The notes beneath the pieces were generated by a model. It did not search any database and was not told where the DNA came from. It saw nothing but the letters and a program-made list of their open reading frames with translations. From the NCBI GenBank assembly GCA_934464615.1, contig CAKSKA010000002.1, forward strand, positions 1 to 64,000: a stretch of DNA of 64,000 bases, in the 5' to 3' direction. Within the stretch, counting starts at the first letter, position 1. Every line of letters begins with the position of its first letter. Positions 47,976 through 57,600 of this stretch are shown here, piece by piece. This DNA comes from an uncultured Eubacteriales bacterium. GTDB lineage: Bacteria; Bacillota; Clostridia; Oscillospirales; Acutalibacteraceae. Both the position numbers and the translations under genes were made by a program.

Positions 47976-49856
47976 TTAACCCTTCGTACATTCTAACGAT
48001 GGTGGTGTTGCAGCAGTATCAATTTTATCAATAGTTACACTTGCGTTATCGAAAATTTCATTATCAAACAAGTATCTCGACAAAGGATTGATTAAAAGAT
48101 TTTCCACAACGTTACCGATACCACGACCGCCGTTTTGAAGATTATTCAATGCCTGCTCAGTAAGAGCTTCCATAGCACTATCAGAAATAGTTAATGTAAT
48201 ATGCCTCTCAACAGACATATTCTTTACGATCTTTTGCACCTGAGAATTCAAGATTAGTTTAGCTACTTCAGGTCGGATGTAATCAAACACAACGATGTTT
48301 TCACCAATTCTGTTGAGAATTTCCGGACGTCCAAGTTGTAACTTGAAATAATCTTCAATAGCTTCTCTCACTCTCACAGACATTTCCTGATACGGCATAT
48401 CACTTGTTACATTGGCTTCACGTTGACCGTTTTCATTCATTGTGAAAATACCAAGGTTGCTTGTAAAGATGATAATCGTTTCTGAGAAATAAACCGTGTT
48501 ACCTTGTCCATCGGTCATTCGACCATCTTCAAGAATCTGCAAGAACTTATCTAAAATTGATGGATGAGCCTTTTCAATTTCATCGAACAACAGAATGGAG
48601 AACGGATTGTTCTTTACTGCGTTGGTTAACTGACCACCCGCTTCGTATCCAACGTATCCGGGAGGCGCTCCAAGTAATTTTTGGTCGCTGTGACTTTGAC
48701 CGTATTCACTCATATCGAAACGCTTGCAGCAGCTCTCATCGCCAAATAAAATTTCAGCAAGTGTTTTAGCTGTTTCTGTTTTACCCGTACCCGTAGGTCC
48801 TGCAAAGAACAGAACTCCTTTGGGTCTTGTATGTGAAGAACCTTGTAATCCCGACATTCCGGTAATTGCACGTTTAATCACATCGAGAGTTTTTGTGATA
48901 GCATAGTCCTGACCTTTAACACGATTCTCAAAATCTGTCTTTGCATTTCTAATTTCTTCAAGATCAAGGCTTTTCCAAGGATTCTCTCTAATACCATACT
49001 TATAGAGATCTATTACATCACACAGATCTTTCATACGGATTTTTTCATTCTTACACAGTCTACGCAAACCGTTAATTTCTGTAAAACTAAATCCTTCAGT
49101 AAGTGCAACAAACTTATCTTGGATCTTCTCAAGCTCGTCCGAGTGGTCGTTGTAGTAAGCACTATCTTCCATATAAACTTCGCCTGCAAAGAAGCTTGGA
49201 AAATTAGGACTCTTTACCAAGGCTTCTCGTTCCTCTTTGGAAGGAGCTGAGAGCGTAATCATCTTCACGTTGGGATTCTGCAAATAGAACCAAGCGGGAA
49301 TGTCGTTTGATTTGTTGGTGATCAAAACGAGCAGATTTTTCAAAATGCCGTTGCTTTCTGTTTTTACATCCTTTGCATCAAGAGAAGCCTGCAAAAGCAC
49401 CGTAAAGCTATCTACTTCGCTTTGTTCCATATTGTCAGGCGAGGTGATGTAACGGGAAGCAAAATCCATTACAATAACACTTGCTTCCTTATTTTGAGAA
49501 AGTGTCTTTCTGACGATATTTGAAGCACCGTCATTTTTACTTCCACCCTTAAAGTCTGCTTTAATAAAACCGTGATTTGCAGATACCTCTGCAAGTTTTG
49601 CAAAATTTTCAAGATAACCTTCTTCGCAAGTATTATAGAACCCCCTTAAGCTATCGTAGAAAACGATATTTTGGTATCCCATATCCTTGAAATAATAATG
49701 CAGATATTCAGGTAATCTCAAAATACTGCCTTTAGGCGTACTTCCCTCTTCGGGATATTGATATGAATCTAAAACATTTCCTTCTAAAATAATCAACGGC
49801 TTTATCTTCGAGAAAATGCCAAGTTCCTTATGCCATTTTGATATGTAATCAGCCAT
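47976..49856 (-). CDS. ClpB-like AAA+ ATPase with degenerate N-terminal AAA module
   Basis: The C-terminal half of this 626-residue protein is a Clp/Hsp100 D2-type AAA+ domain: Walker A GPTGTGKT (353-360), pore loop PPGYVGYEAGG (398-408), Walker B LLFDEIEKAH (422-431), sensor 1 IIIFTSNLG, Arg finger RPEILNRIG and a sensor-2 region GGRGIGNVVEN. Residues about 15-290 look like a second AAA fold without Walker A: VIVMDFASR resembles Walker B, and LVLITNKSNDIP resembles sensor 1. No Clp N-domain or ClpP loop is evident. It probably remodels a protein partner. Confidence 0.92.
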   Translation of the reverse strand: MADYISKWHKELGIFSKIKPLIILEGNVLDSYQYPEEGSTPKGSILRLPEYLHYYFKDMGYQNIVFYDSLRGFYNTCEEGYLENFAKLAEVSANHGFIKADFKGGSKNDGASNIVRKTLSQNKEASVIVMDFASRYITSPDNMEQSEVDSFTVLLQASLDAKDVKTESNGILKNLLVLITNKSNDIPAWFYLQNPNVKMITLSAPSKEEREALVKSPNFPSFFAGEVYMEDSAYYNDHSDELEKIQDKFVALTEGFSFTEINGLRRLCKNEKIRMKDLCDVIDLYKYGIRENPWKSLDLEEIRNAKTDFENRVKGQDYAITKTLDVIKRAITGMSGLQGSSHTRPKGVLFFAGPTGTGKTETAKTLAEILFGDESCCKRFDMSEYGQSHSDQKLLGAPPGYVGYEAGGQLTNAVKNNPFSILLFDEIEKAHPSILDKFLQILEDGRMTDGQGNTVYFSETIIIFTSNLGIFTMNENGQREANVTSDMPYQEMSVRVREAIEDYFKLQLGRPEILNRIGENIVVFDYIRPEVAKLILNSQVQKIVKNMSVERHITLTISDSAMEALTEQALNNLQNGGRGIGNVVENLLINPLSRYLFDNEIFDNASVTIDKIDTAATPPSLECTKG

Positions 49857-49870
49857 ACTTTTTTCTCCTT

Positions 49871-50419
49871 TCAGAAATCAGGTCTATGTATTCCAACTGA
49901 AACAACACCGTCCGAAGTGAAAAAATTTTGAACTTTGTTGTTTTCTGTATTGAAATAGGTTCTATACTTATCCGATTTTGTATCATCCAATATGTAAACT
50001 TCTTGATTTGACGAACCTTTCATAAGCGAATTATCATTCAATTCCTCAATATATTCACCATCTATCAGCACGCTTATATTTTTAAGATCGTCAGGTTTAA
50101 TTTCCTCACGGTTATACCCCGTATAAACTATTATATCATCGGAGATTTCCTTGAGCAATTCAAGCAATTTCATAAGGTCATTTGCTTGATAGAAAGGGTC
50201 TCCGCCGGTTATTGTAAAGCCATCAACTGTATGCTCTTTTGAAACGAATTTAACCATTTCAAATATTGTTTCAGGAGTAGTCTTATACCTTTCTTGAAAC
50301 TCCCAAAGTTCAGGATTGCTACAACCCTTGCATCGGCGAGGACAACCACAGAACCAAATCCCAACTCTTTTTCCGGGCCCGAGAACTTCAACAGGATATA
50401 AAACTCTTGCTACATACAT
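49871..50419 (-). CDS. NrdG-like radical SAM activating protein
   Basis: From the ATG at 50417-50419 the protein has 182 residues. Cys26, Cys30 and Cys33 in CPRRCKGC form the CX3CX2C [4Fe-4S]/SAM site. ITGGDPFYQ matches the SAM-binding GGDP motif, and the N-terminal VLGPGKRVGIWFCGC is typical of NrdG-type activases. No glycyl-radical ribonucleotide reductase (nrdD) is nearby. The C-terminal 50 residues (EVYILDDTKSDKY onward) lie outside the core. It presumably activates or modifies a component of this operon. Its start overlaps the FHA gene by 10 bases. Confidence 0.88.
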   Translation of the reverse strand: MYVARVLYPVEVLGPGKRVGIWFCGCPRRCKGCSNPELWEFQERYKTTPETIFEMVKFVSKEHTVDGFTITGGDPFYQANDLMKLLELLKEISDDIIVYTGYNREEIKPDDLKNISVLIDGEYIEELNDNSLMKGSSNQEVYILDDTKSDKYRTYFNTENNKVQNFFTSDGVVSVGIHRPDF

Positions 50420-51030
50420 TGTCCGATCCTCACCAAGAAATAAGCTGCCTGTTCTTGACACTTACCGTTCAGATTTGTTCCACCAAGTCCAATTTCATCG
50501 CCATCTTGGAGTTGAGTCTTTTCTGTTATCTTTTTATTATTTACATAGGTAAAATTGGTGTTGCTCAGGTTTTCGATGAACAATTCATCATTCACTTTTG
50601 TAACTCTGGCATGTGATCTACTAACATAACTCTTTACTGATAGATACTCGCTCATAGTATTCTCTCTACCGATTGTCATATCATCAGCAGTAACCTTATA
50701 TGCAAATTGACCGTCAAGGCTACTTAGCACAAAGGAAATAGCTTCTGATTTTTCATCCTCGGTATCGGGCGTAGGTATAATGTCAGATATATCCTCATTA
50801 CAAGAGCTACACTTACGAGCATTAGGAGCATTTTTTGTGCCACACTCACATATTCTAACCATCTTCTTTGGAGTGGCTTCAGCTTGTGCAACAGCATTTT
50901 CTGCAATCATCTTTTCAGTTTCTTCATCAGTAATTTTGACTCCGGTAAGATCTGCTTCGCAATTCATACACTCAAACAGAGCTGGAGGGTTTTTTGTCTT
51001 ACAAGAAGGGCAAATTTTATACTTTTCCAT
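50410..51030 (-). CDS. Zinc-ribbon/FHA-domain protein
   Basis: The 206-residue protein has two zinc ribbons (Cys7/10/21/24 and Cys61/63/74/77). An FHA domain follows over about 108-202, with TIGREN, SRSHARV, NTNFTYVNN and QDGDEIGLGG, the canonical phospho-threonine recognition residues. It is the reader of the kinase-phosphatase switch. The zinc ribbons may bind nucleic acid or a partner. Confidence 0.93.
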   Translation of the reverse strand: MEKYKICPSCKTKNPPALFECMNCEADLTGVKITDEETEKMIAENAVAQAEATPKKMVRICECGTKNAPNARKCSSCNEDISDIIPTPDTEDEKSEAISFVLSSLDGQFAYKVTADDMTIGRENTMSEYLSVKSYVSRSHARVTKVNDELFIENLSNTNFTYVNNKKITEKTQLQDGDEIGLGGTNLNGKCQEQAAYFLVRIGQCM

Positions 51031-51033
51031 TTA

Positions 51034-52326
51034 TTACTCCTTCCTCAAAGCTTTTCGCTTTGTTGCTGCTCTGTGCTGCTTCTTTGTTTGTAACGTTTCT
51101 GTTTTTTCTGTCATTTGATAGTCGGCTGTGTTTATTATCTGTGCATACTCAGCACTCGGTGGCAGTAAGGAAATTCGATCTGCAAGCACAACACCTTTTG
51201 CAAGTAAACGCTTTTCGATTTCCTTAAAGTCATCGCAAAACTGTTCCATAGACTCACACAAAACCGAGGTTTCGTGGTCGTTAGGAAGTCTATCAGTTGA
51301 ATCAATACCACCAAGCTCCATTGCAATTTTCCCATCGGAAGAATAGGTTACATTTACGGCTGTACCTTCTCCATAAGTATAAAGTTCATTGCGGAAATGT
51401 TTTCCGTTTTTCTTGGTAACTTCACGACTACCTATTACCGCATAGCCCATTTCTTCCATTACTTCATCTAAGCAATCGCTAATATATGCCTGCTCGTCAT
51501 CAGCATCAACAACTTCTTTAATTCTCTTGATCTCAGATTTTAGAATTTCGATTGAAGTGTTACAGCACGGATAATCTTGAGCCACATAGGAATACAAATC
51601 ACAAAGAGCGATATATTCTGCGTAGAGTTTTTCAAATTCTTCGTGGCAAGTTTCATATTCACTCAAATACTGTTTGCAACGTTTGAGCAATGGTACTACT
51701 GTAAGCGAAGAATAGTTCTTCAAAAAAGTTTCATCATCAATAGTGTCAATTTTTGAGAGTGTTACATTAAGTTCGTTAACCAATTCTGACGGAAGATTTT
51801 GCGTATTTTTCATCTCAATTAGTTGAGCCTTAATCTTGGATAGGCTATCACTTATTGAAGTTTGAGAAACAGTTTCTATGTCAGCAAAAGACGTACTAAA
51901 TCCTTTGTCTATATCTGCACTTAATGAGGCGTGCAATTCCATCTCGTTTTTCGCAGAAATTGCTGATAATTCAGCCATCACCTTTTCTGCCTTAGCAAGA
52001 CTTGCCGCTACTTCTTTAGATGTGCTTTCAAGAGAATTGACATCATTATTATCTGTTCTTGCAATGATGGGCGCAACCGGAGCAATTACGGTTTCCAATT
52101 CTAATAACTTAGCAGCAAATCCACCGTCGTTTCCACACCGATTCAGCAACTCGCCCGAAACATTTTTCGCAGAAGTAAACATACTGCCAATCTGTAATAA
52201 TCTTTTGTTGTTTCTTCTAATGCTCTCTGAAGCAACAGATTTTCTGCGTTCTATCGCTCTTTGCTCTGCTAATATTCTTTTTTGTTCATATGTTAATATG
52301 TATCTCGATGTTTTAGGTCCGGACAT
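51034..52326 (-). CDS. Coiled-coil protein of the signalling operon
   Basis: From the ATG at 52324-52326, after GAGGTTAAG, the protein has 430 residues. The N-terminal MSGPKTSRYILTYEQKRILA is a recognisable short motif, followed by long helices with Ala/Glu/Lys/Ser content (about 20-290) and a C-terminal globular region (YAVIGSREVTKKNGKHFRNE, ELYTYGEGTAVNVTYSSDGK). No catalytic motif is evident. It may be a scaffold. It lies 4 bases before the FHA gene. Confidence 0.75.
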   Translation of the reverse strand: MSGPKTSRYILTYEQKRILAEQRAIERRKSVASESIRRNNKRLLQIGSMFTSAKNVSGELLNRCGNDGGFAAKLLELETVIAPVAPIIARTDNNDVNSLESTSKEVAASLAKAEKVMAELSAISAKNEMELHASLSADIDKGFSTSFADIETVSQTSISDSLSKIKAQLIEMKNTQNLPSELVNELNVTLSKIDTIDDETFLKNYSSLTVVPLLKRCKQYLSEYETCHEEFEKLYAEYIALCDLYSYVAQDYPCCNTSIEILKSEIKRIKEVVDADDEQAYISDCLDEVMEEMGYAVIGSREVTKKNGKHFRNELYTYGEGTAVNVTYSSDGKIAMELGGIDSTDRLPNDHETSVLCESMEQFCDDFKEIEKRLLAKGVVLADRISLLPPSAEYAQIINTADYQMTEKTETLQTKKQHRAATKRKALRKE

Positions 52327-52333
52327 ATATATC

Positions 52334-52975
52334 TTAACCTCGCTTTTTCTTTTGCTCACGCAAGAATTCTACTTCTTCATTTAATTTTTTTATGGCCAAT
52401 TCTGTATTTTCTGTATTGTTAATCTCGTTATTATTCATGAAATCTGATACATCTTCACCGCAAGCACCAATCAATTTAATAAATCTGACTATTTTGATCT
52501 TTGATCTGATATTATACCACAATTCGCTTATTTGTTTGGATTTTTGAAAGATTTCATTATCAATAGTTGCTAAATATTCCTTTTGCTTGACCTCGCGCCG
52601 TTTTTTTGCTTCTTTATTCATATATTTCCCGATAAAATAAAAAGCTGGCAGACTCATAAACGGAATAATGAAAACCCCCAGTATTTCATCTTCCTCAAAA
52701 AACGTTGACGTTTCAACAGATGAGCCGATTGCCATATATATAATAGCATAAAACAGTGTAATTATAACTGAGGGAATCATTATTCTTTTCCAATTATCCG
52801 TGTCCTCTTTGGAAAATGCAATAGTTGCGAGGCATCCTGCAACCCAAATAAAGTATAGTATAATTAGATACCACGGCATTGTAGTAATGGTCAATAATAA
52901 AAATACTACTGGACCTCCGACAACAATGAATCCAATTATAAATATACCAAAAAGTATACCAAGTTTTTCTCCCAT
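52334..52975 (-). CDS. Four-helix membrane protein with coiled-coil tail
   Basis: The ATG at 52973-52975 follows GGGGTG. The 213-residue protein has about four membrane helices in residues 1-125 (LGILFGIFIIGFIVVGGPVV; MPWYLIILYFIWVAGCLATI; IMIPSVIITLFYAIIYMAIG; GVFIIPFMSLPAFYFIGKYM). A charged helical tail ends in EVEFLREQKKKRG. No family is recognised. It may anchor the kinase complex at the membrane. Confidence 0.75.
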   Translation of the reverse strand: MGEKLGILFGIFIIGFIVVGGPVVFLLLTITTMPWYLIILYFIWVAGCLATIAFSKEDTDNWKRIMIPSVIITLFYAIIYMAIGSSVETSTFFEEDEILGVFIIPFMSLPAFYFIGKYMNKEAKKRREVKQKEYLATIDNEIFQKSKQISELWYNIRSKIKIVRFIKLIGACGEDVSDFMNNNEINNTENTELAIKKLNEEVEFLREQKKKRG

Positions 52976-52997
52976 AATATTATTCACCCCATGCTAT

Positions 52998-54677
52998 TTA
53001 TTCGTTTAGTGATTGTTTCCACTTAGCAATTTCGTTTCTTTTTCCAAGAGCAATTAACCAAGCCTCAAGTTGAACATCCAAAGTGTCATCATAATCAATC
53101 AAAGAATGGCAAAAATCTTCAAACTCCTCGTAAGAAGAATCAAGCAATCCTTTCATATATACGGTCAATTCAGAAACATTTTTCAAATGTTTTTCACCGA
53201 CCGACAAAAGCTTTTGTCCGGAAAGCAGATAAGCCATCGTGTAGTAATTCATCATAGTATCACGCTTACTTCTGTTGCCGACATTATGCGCGGTTTCAAG
53301 TGCTGAAGAAGCCGCGACCAATTTATCATTTTTAGATTTAACCTTAGAAAGATAATTGGTGAGAAGTTTGTTTTCCAAAATGCTATCCCAATATGAGTAA
53401 TTGGACTTATCGTTTCGCCATAGTTTTTCGAGCATTTCTCTACCTAATGCGGGGAGTGACTCATAGGTTTGTCCCATCCAATAAAAACCATTAAGCTCAG
53501 GATAAATCTTATAGAGAAGATTCCAAAAAATAATATCATCTTTTCCCGCAGTACGAGTTGCTTCTTCTTCAGCATCCATACAATAGCCTGCAATTTCTGG
53601 ATTGAAGTTCTTAAAGAAAGCAGATAGCAAACCACGATAAAGCTGCTTCTTACCATCGTTCCAATTACTTGCAAGTGCAGTAATTAATGATGGAATATCT
53701 TTATATGCCTGTCCCAAAAAGGTGTATGGAGGAATAGCTTTTTCTGCACCGAAACCAGTGCCTTCACCGGGAATAACTTGTTTTTTACCTTTGCACCAAT
53801 TGTTAACTTCTGTATAAGTCCATCTTCTATTAGGATTATTCTTCTTGTTACGGTTTGTAATATCAAAATATGTAACGGCAGAAATCAAGTCTTGAAGTTC
53901 CTGAGGCATATCTTTTGGGAACGGTATGCGTTGTACAGCAGTAAACTGCGCAATCTCCTCCGCATTCATATTTTTATAAGGAGTATATCCACAATAGAGT
54001 TCATAAAGAGTAATGCCAAGAGAATAATAATCTGATTCTTCCAAAAACAGATTTCTAAATGTTTCAGGGGCAGAGTATTCAGGCGTCATACCTGTTTTGG
54101 TGACTAATACTGTATTTCCTTGTTCAACAACAGAACTGATACCAAAGTCAATAATGGCAACACTCTTATTATCATCTAACAGCATAATGTTAGAAGGCTT
54201 CAAGTCCTTATGAATGATGTCGTTCTGATGAAGAACCTTGAGAGCTTCATTGATACAAGGAATAATAGTTGTTTTCAATTCTTCCATACTGAACTGTCTA
54301 CCTTGCAGGCTACCATTCTTGTAATATGGCAGAATTTCAAAAGGTAAATCATTATAAACACCCGTATCAAAAAGAGAAGCTACATAGGGAGAACGGATTG
54401 ACTTTAAGACAGTAATTACTTCAGGCTTTACTGCTCTTTGGCGACGATATACTTTTGCTACATATTCCTTGCCATCGTGTTTACACACATAAAGATCTGC
54501 TTCGCCCGTAGAAACACTTAAAGGTTCAACAATTTCGTATTTTCCTGCAAGGAATGTTCCTGCTGCTAATTTGGCCGAAGATGTAGCAAGATTGGGGTTG
54601 ATTGCAGTTGCCTTACCAATCTCTGAATTAATTACAGTTGCATTGATATTAGGGTTAATTTCTGTTCTGTTACTCAT
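52998..54677 (-). CDS. Hanks-type Ser/Thr protein kinase
   Basis: The ATG at 54675-54677 follows AGGAG, giving 559 residues. An N-terminal Asn/Thr-rich tail (about 1-38) with repeated INPN and ATVIN/ATAIN units precedes the kinase domain. The domain has ATP lysine in YVAKVYR, catalytic loop HKDLKPSN, DFG in IIDFGISS, and MTPEYSAPE. The region after about 300 is helical with repeated PYTFLGQAYKDIPSL / FYWMGQTYESLPAL units, perhaps a binding module. It starts 2 bases after the helicase stop. Autophosphorylation of the tail would create FHA ligands (inference). Confidence 0.95.
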   Translation of the reverse strand: MSNRTEINPNINATVINSEIGKATAINPNLATSSAKLAAGTFLAGKYEIVEPLSVSTGEADLYVCKHDGKEYVAKVYRRQRAVKPEVITVLKSIRSPYVASLFDTGVYNDLPFEILPYYKNGSLQGRQFSMEELKTTIIPCINEALKVLHQNDIIHKDLKPSNIMLLDDNKSVAIIDFGISSVVEQGNTVLVTKTGMTPEYSAPETFRNLFLEESDYYSLGITLYELYCGYTPYKNMNAEEIAQFTAVQRIPFPKDMPQELQDLISAVTYFDITNRNKKNNPNRRWTYTEVNNWCKGKKQVIPGEGTGFGAEKAIPPYTFLGQAYKDIPSLITALASNWNDGKKQLYRGLLSAFFKNFNPEIAGYCMDAEEEATRTAGKDDIIFWNLLYKIYPELNGFYWMGQTYESLPALGREMLEKLWRNDKSNYSYWDSILENKLLTNYLSKVKSKNDKLVAASSALETAHNVGNRSKRDTMMNYYTMAYLLSGQKLLSVGEKHLKNVSELTVYMKGLLDSSYEEFEDFCHSLIDYDDTLDVQLEAWLIALGKRNEIAKWKQSLNE

Positions 54678-54679
54678 AT

Positions 54680-57600
54680 TCAATCTCCTATTAACTGTGC
54701 TTTTCCATCAATAATACGGATTTGTTTGCTATCCACCAACCACTTGATAGCTGCATCAGTTTTTATCTTGATTTTTGGTCCTTTACGCTCAAATCCAAAT
54801 ACACGTGCACATTCGGACGCTAAATCTTCTTTCGTAATACCAAAGGAGCTACTGATAATCTTAATCATTGCTGACGCCACTTCCTCGGTGCTTATAAACT
54901 CCATTGGACGTGGTGTATCATACTCTTCGGGGATGCGTACAGTAATGGGGGACAAGGGAAGCAATCTAACGAAATTGTTCTTATCGATAACAACACGACC
55001 GTTCAATTTTTTAGAAATAGCTTCATCAATTGTCTGTCTAACACCCTCCGTTGCTTTGCCAGTCGTAAAAGAGGGCCCTAAGCGCTTGTACAGCAATTCC
55101 ATATGTATAGGTTGCTCCACACTGACGATATAAAGAATATTCTCGCTGATTCGAGTCAAATTATCGTTTGAACCGGAATGATCCGTGTCCCACCAATTAG
55201 CTTCCTTGTAATAAACAAAGCCATACGGATTTCGAGTGGATGTTTTCTCGATAGGTTTAGCAGTTTCAGTTGCGATTGTGTCAATGGAAACATCCATATC
55301 ATTCTCATTACTTTGCTTAAATGTGTGGGTGGCAGTTCCGTTTTTATCGATAATAGATTGGATAAAACTAATTAAAGCTTCACCTTCTGCTTTCGAATTG
55401 CGATTCCATTCCGTGGACCACACACGATACAGATTCCAACCCATATTTTCAAGTACCGATCTTCGTAAATGGTCTCTGTCACGAGCAGTTTTCGCGTGAA
55501 CATACGATATACCGTCACATTCTATACCTGCAATGAATTCGCCGTCAACATTTGGGTTCTCAATTGCTATATCAATTTTATAATCTGAACATCCTACTTG
55601 CTTTTGAACTTTATATCCATTGTTCTCTAAAAATTTGGCAACAATGTTACAGAACTCGTCAACGGTTTCAAATACTTCTTCTCTTTCTGCCGATTTTAAT
55701 ACACTTGAGCCTTTTATTGCAAATTCAATGTAGGAGCGGAGCATGCGAACACCCTCGGAGTTTGTTCTACTAAGATCAATGTCTGATGGAAGAATAGATC
55801 CAACCAACTTCACATTGCATTTGGCTCTGGTAATGGCAACATTTAAGCGCCGCTCACCGCCCATATGTCCAAGTGGCCCAAATCGCATATACATTTTCCC
55901 GTTTTTATCTTTTGCATAGCAAATGCTGAAGATTATAGTATCTCGCTCATCTCCCTGAACATTTTCAAGATTTTTGACGAAAAAAGGTTCATCTTTAGAT
56001 TCATCAAAAAACCATTCGTATTGTGGCATTCTCTCTCTGAAATCAATAATTGCATTTTCAATAGCGTTTTGTTGTTTTTCGCTAAAAGCAATAATTCCAA
56101 GAGAACGGTCGGGGTGCTTTTGAATATGTTCAAGGACTAATATTATACATTTTTGCGCTTCTCTGATATTGCAGTTTTTGCCGCCACCCTCATAGCATCC
56201 GTTTTCCACATATATGTACTCAACACCCATATCAGGAACTTTCGTAATGCTGTTTGGAAAGGTAATAAGCTCGTTTTTGTATATTTCTCTATTGGAAAAA
56301 GCAATTAGATTTTCATGCTTGCTGCGGTAATGCCACAGCAGTGTTCTGTTAGGCAATACAGATGTAGCCTCTTCTAAAATAGAATCCGATACTACTTCAC
56401 TGTAATCTTCTTCATCGCTTATATCGTAATCACCGTCAAAATTATTTGTAGTGGCTGAAAAGAAATTTGTAGGAGGCAATTGCTTGCTATCGCCGGCGAT
56501 GATAACTTGTGAACCTCTGAAAATTGCTCCAATAGCATCCTCTGGAAAAATCTGCGACGCTTCATCGAAAATCACTAAATCAAAATGATATGCTTCAGTT
56601 TCCAAAAAGTAGGAAACCGAAAGCGGCGACATCATCAAACAAGGCTTTAGCTTCATTAGCAAATTAGGTATCATTCTAAATAGCTTTCGCAAGGGCATAA
56701 TCCTACTTTTTTTACTTAGTTCCTTATTTAATATTGCTATTTCATCCGTAGCTTTGAGCATACGATGTGAGGACGGCAAATTTTCAATGAGTTTTTCTCG
56801 AATCCTCATTTGGGCAACCAGCAATTGTAAGTCATCCAGTTCAATAAACTTCTTAATCTTTTCATCTTGTGTATTTCTTCTGAAACGGCGCACTGAAGCA
56901 GACTTGTCGCAGACTGCTCCAAGCCACATATGATAGAACCCTTTTAAGAACGTTTTTTCAATGTTTTCTCCAAGGTACGCGCTTTCAAATTTTGAGATGA
57001 AATCTTCAAGACCGACCTCAGTACATTTATCCTTTGCCTCCTGGTAATCGATCCATTTGTCAAGGTTGGCAAGATTATTCAAACAACCACTCATTTTCTC
57101 TGAAAGGGCAGCTATGGTTAAGGATTGCAAATCAGAACTTTTAGAGAACTGTTGTTTGATCCAATCAAATGCTGCACACCCATTGTTATGGGCATTGCGT
57201 AAACTATCTGCTATTTCTTTGAGTGACCGCTTTCTTTCTTCGATGACATTCACAAGTCCTTGAAGCAAAGGAAAACACTCGATTTTTTTCAATTCGTCAA
57301 CTTTGCTCAGCAAGATGACAATATTATCCCAATCTGTATGTTCATTATCAAACAGAGTTTCAAAATCTCGCTTGTAAGTTTGAGCGAGAACATTGACAAG
57401 ATTCTCGGTTTCGCTATACGAATTTAATTGTTCAACAGCCTTGTAGATGACCTCTATTGTTTCATCGGTATTAACCAAGTACGGTTTAATCATTTCTGCC
57501 TGTGCCGATATTTCATTGAGCTTGCACAAATATGTTTCTATTGTATTGATAGTTTCTTCTACATCAAAGTTTGCTAAATCAATATCAATTTTAGCTTTTA

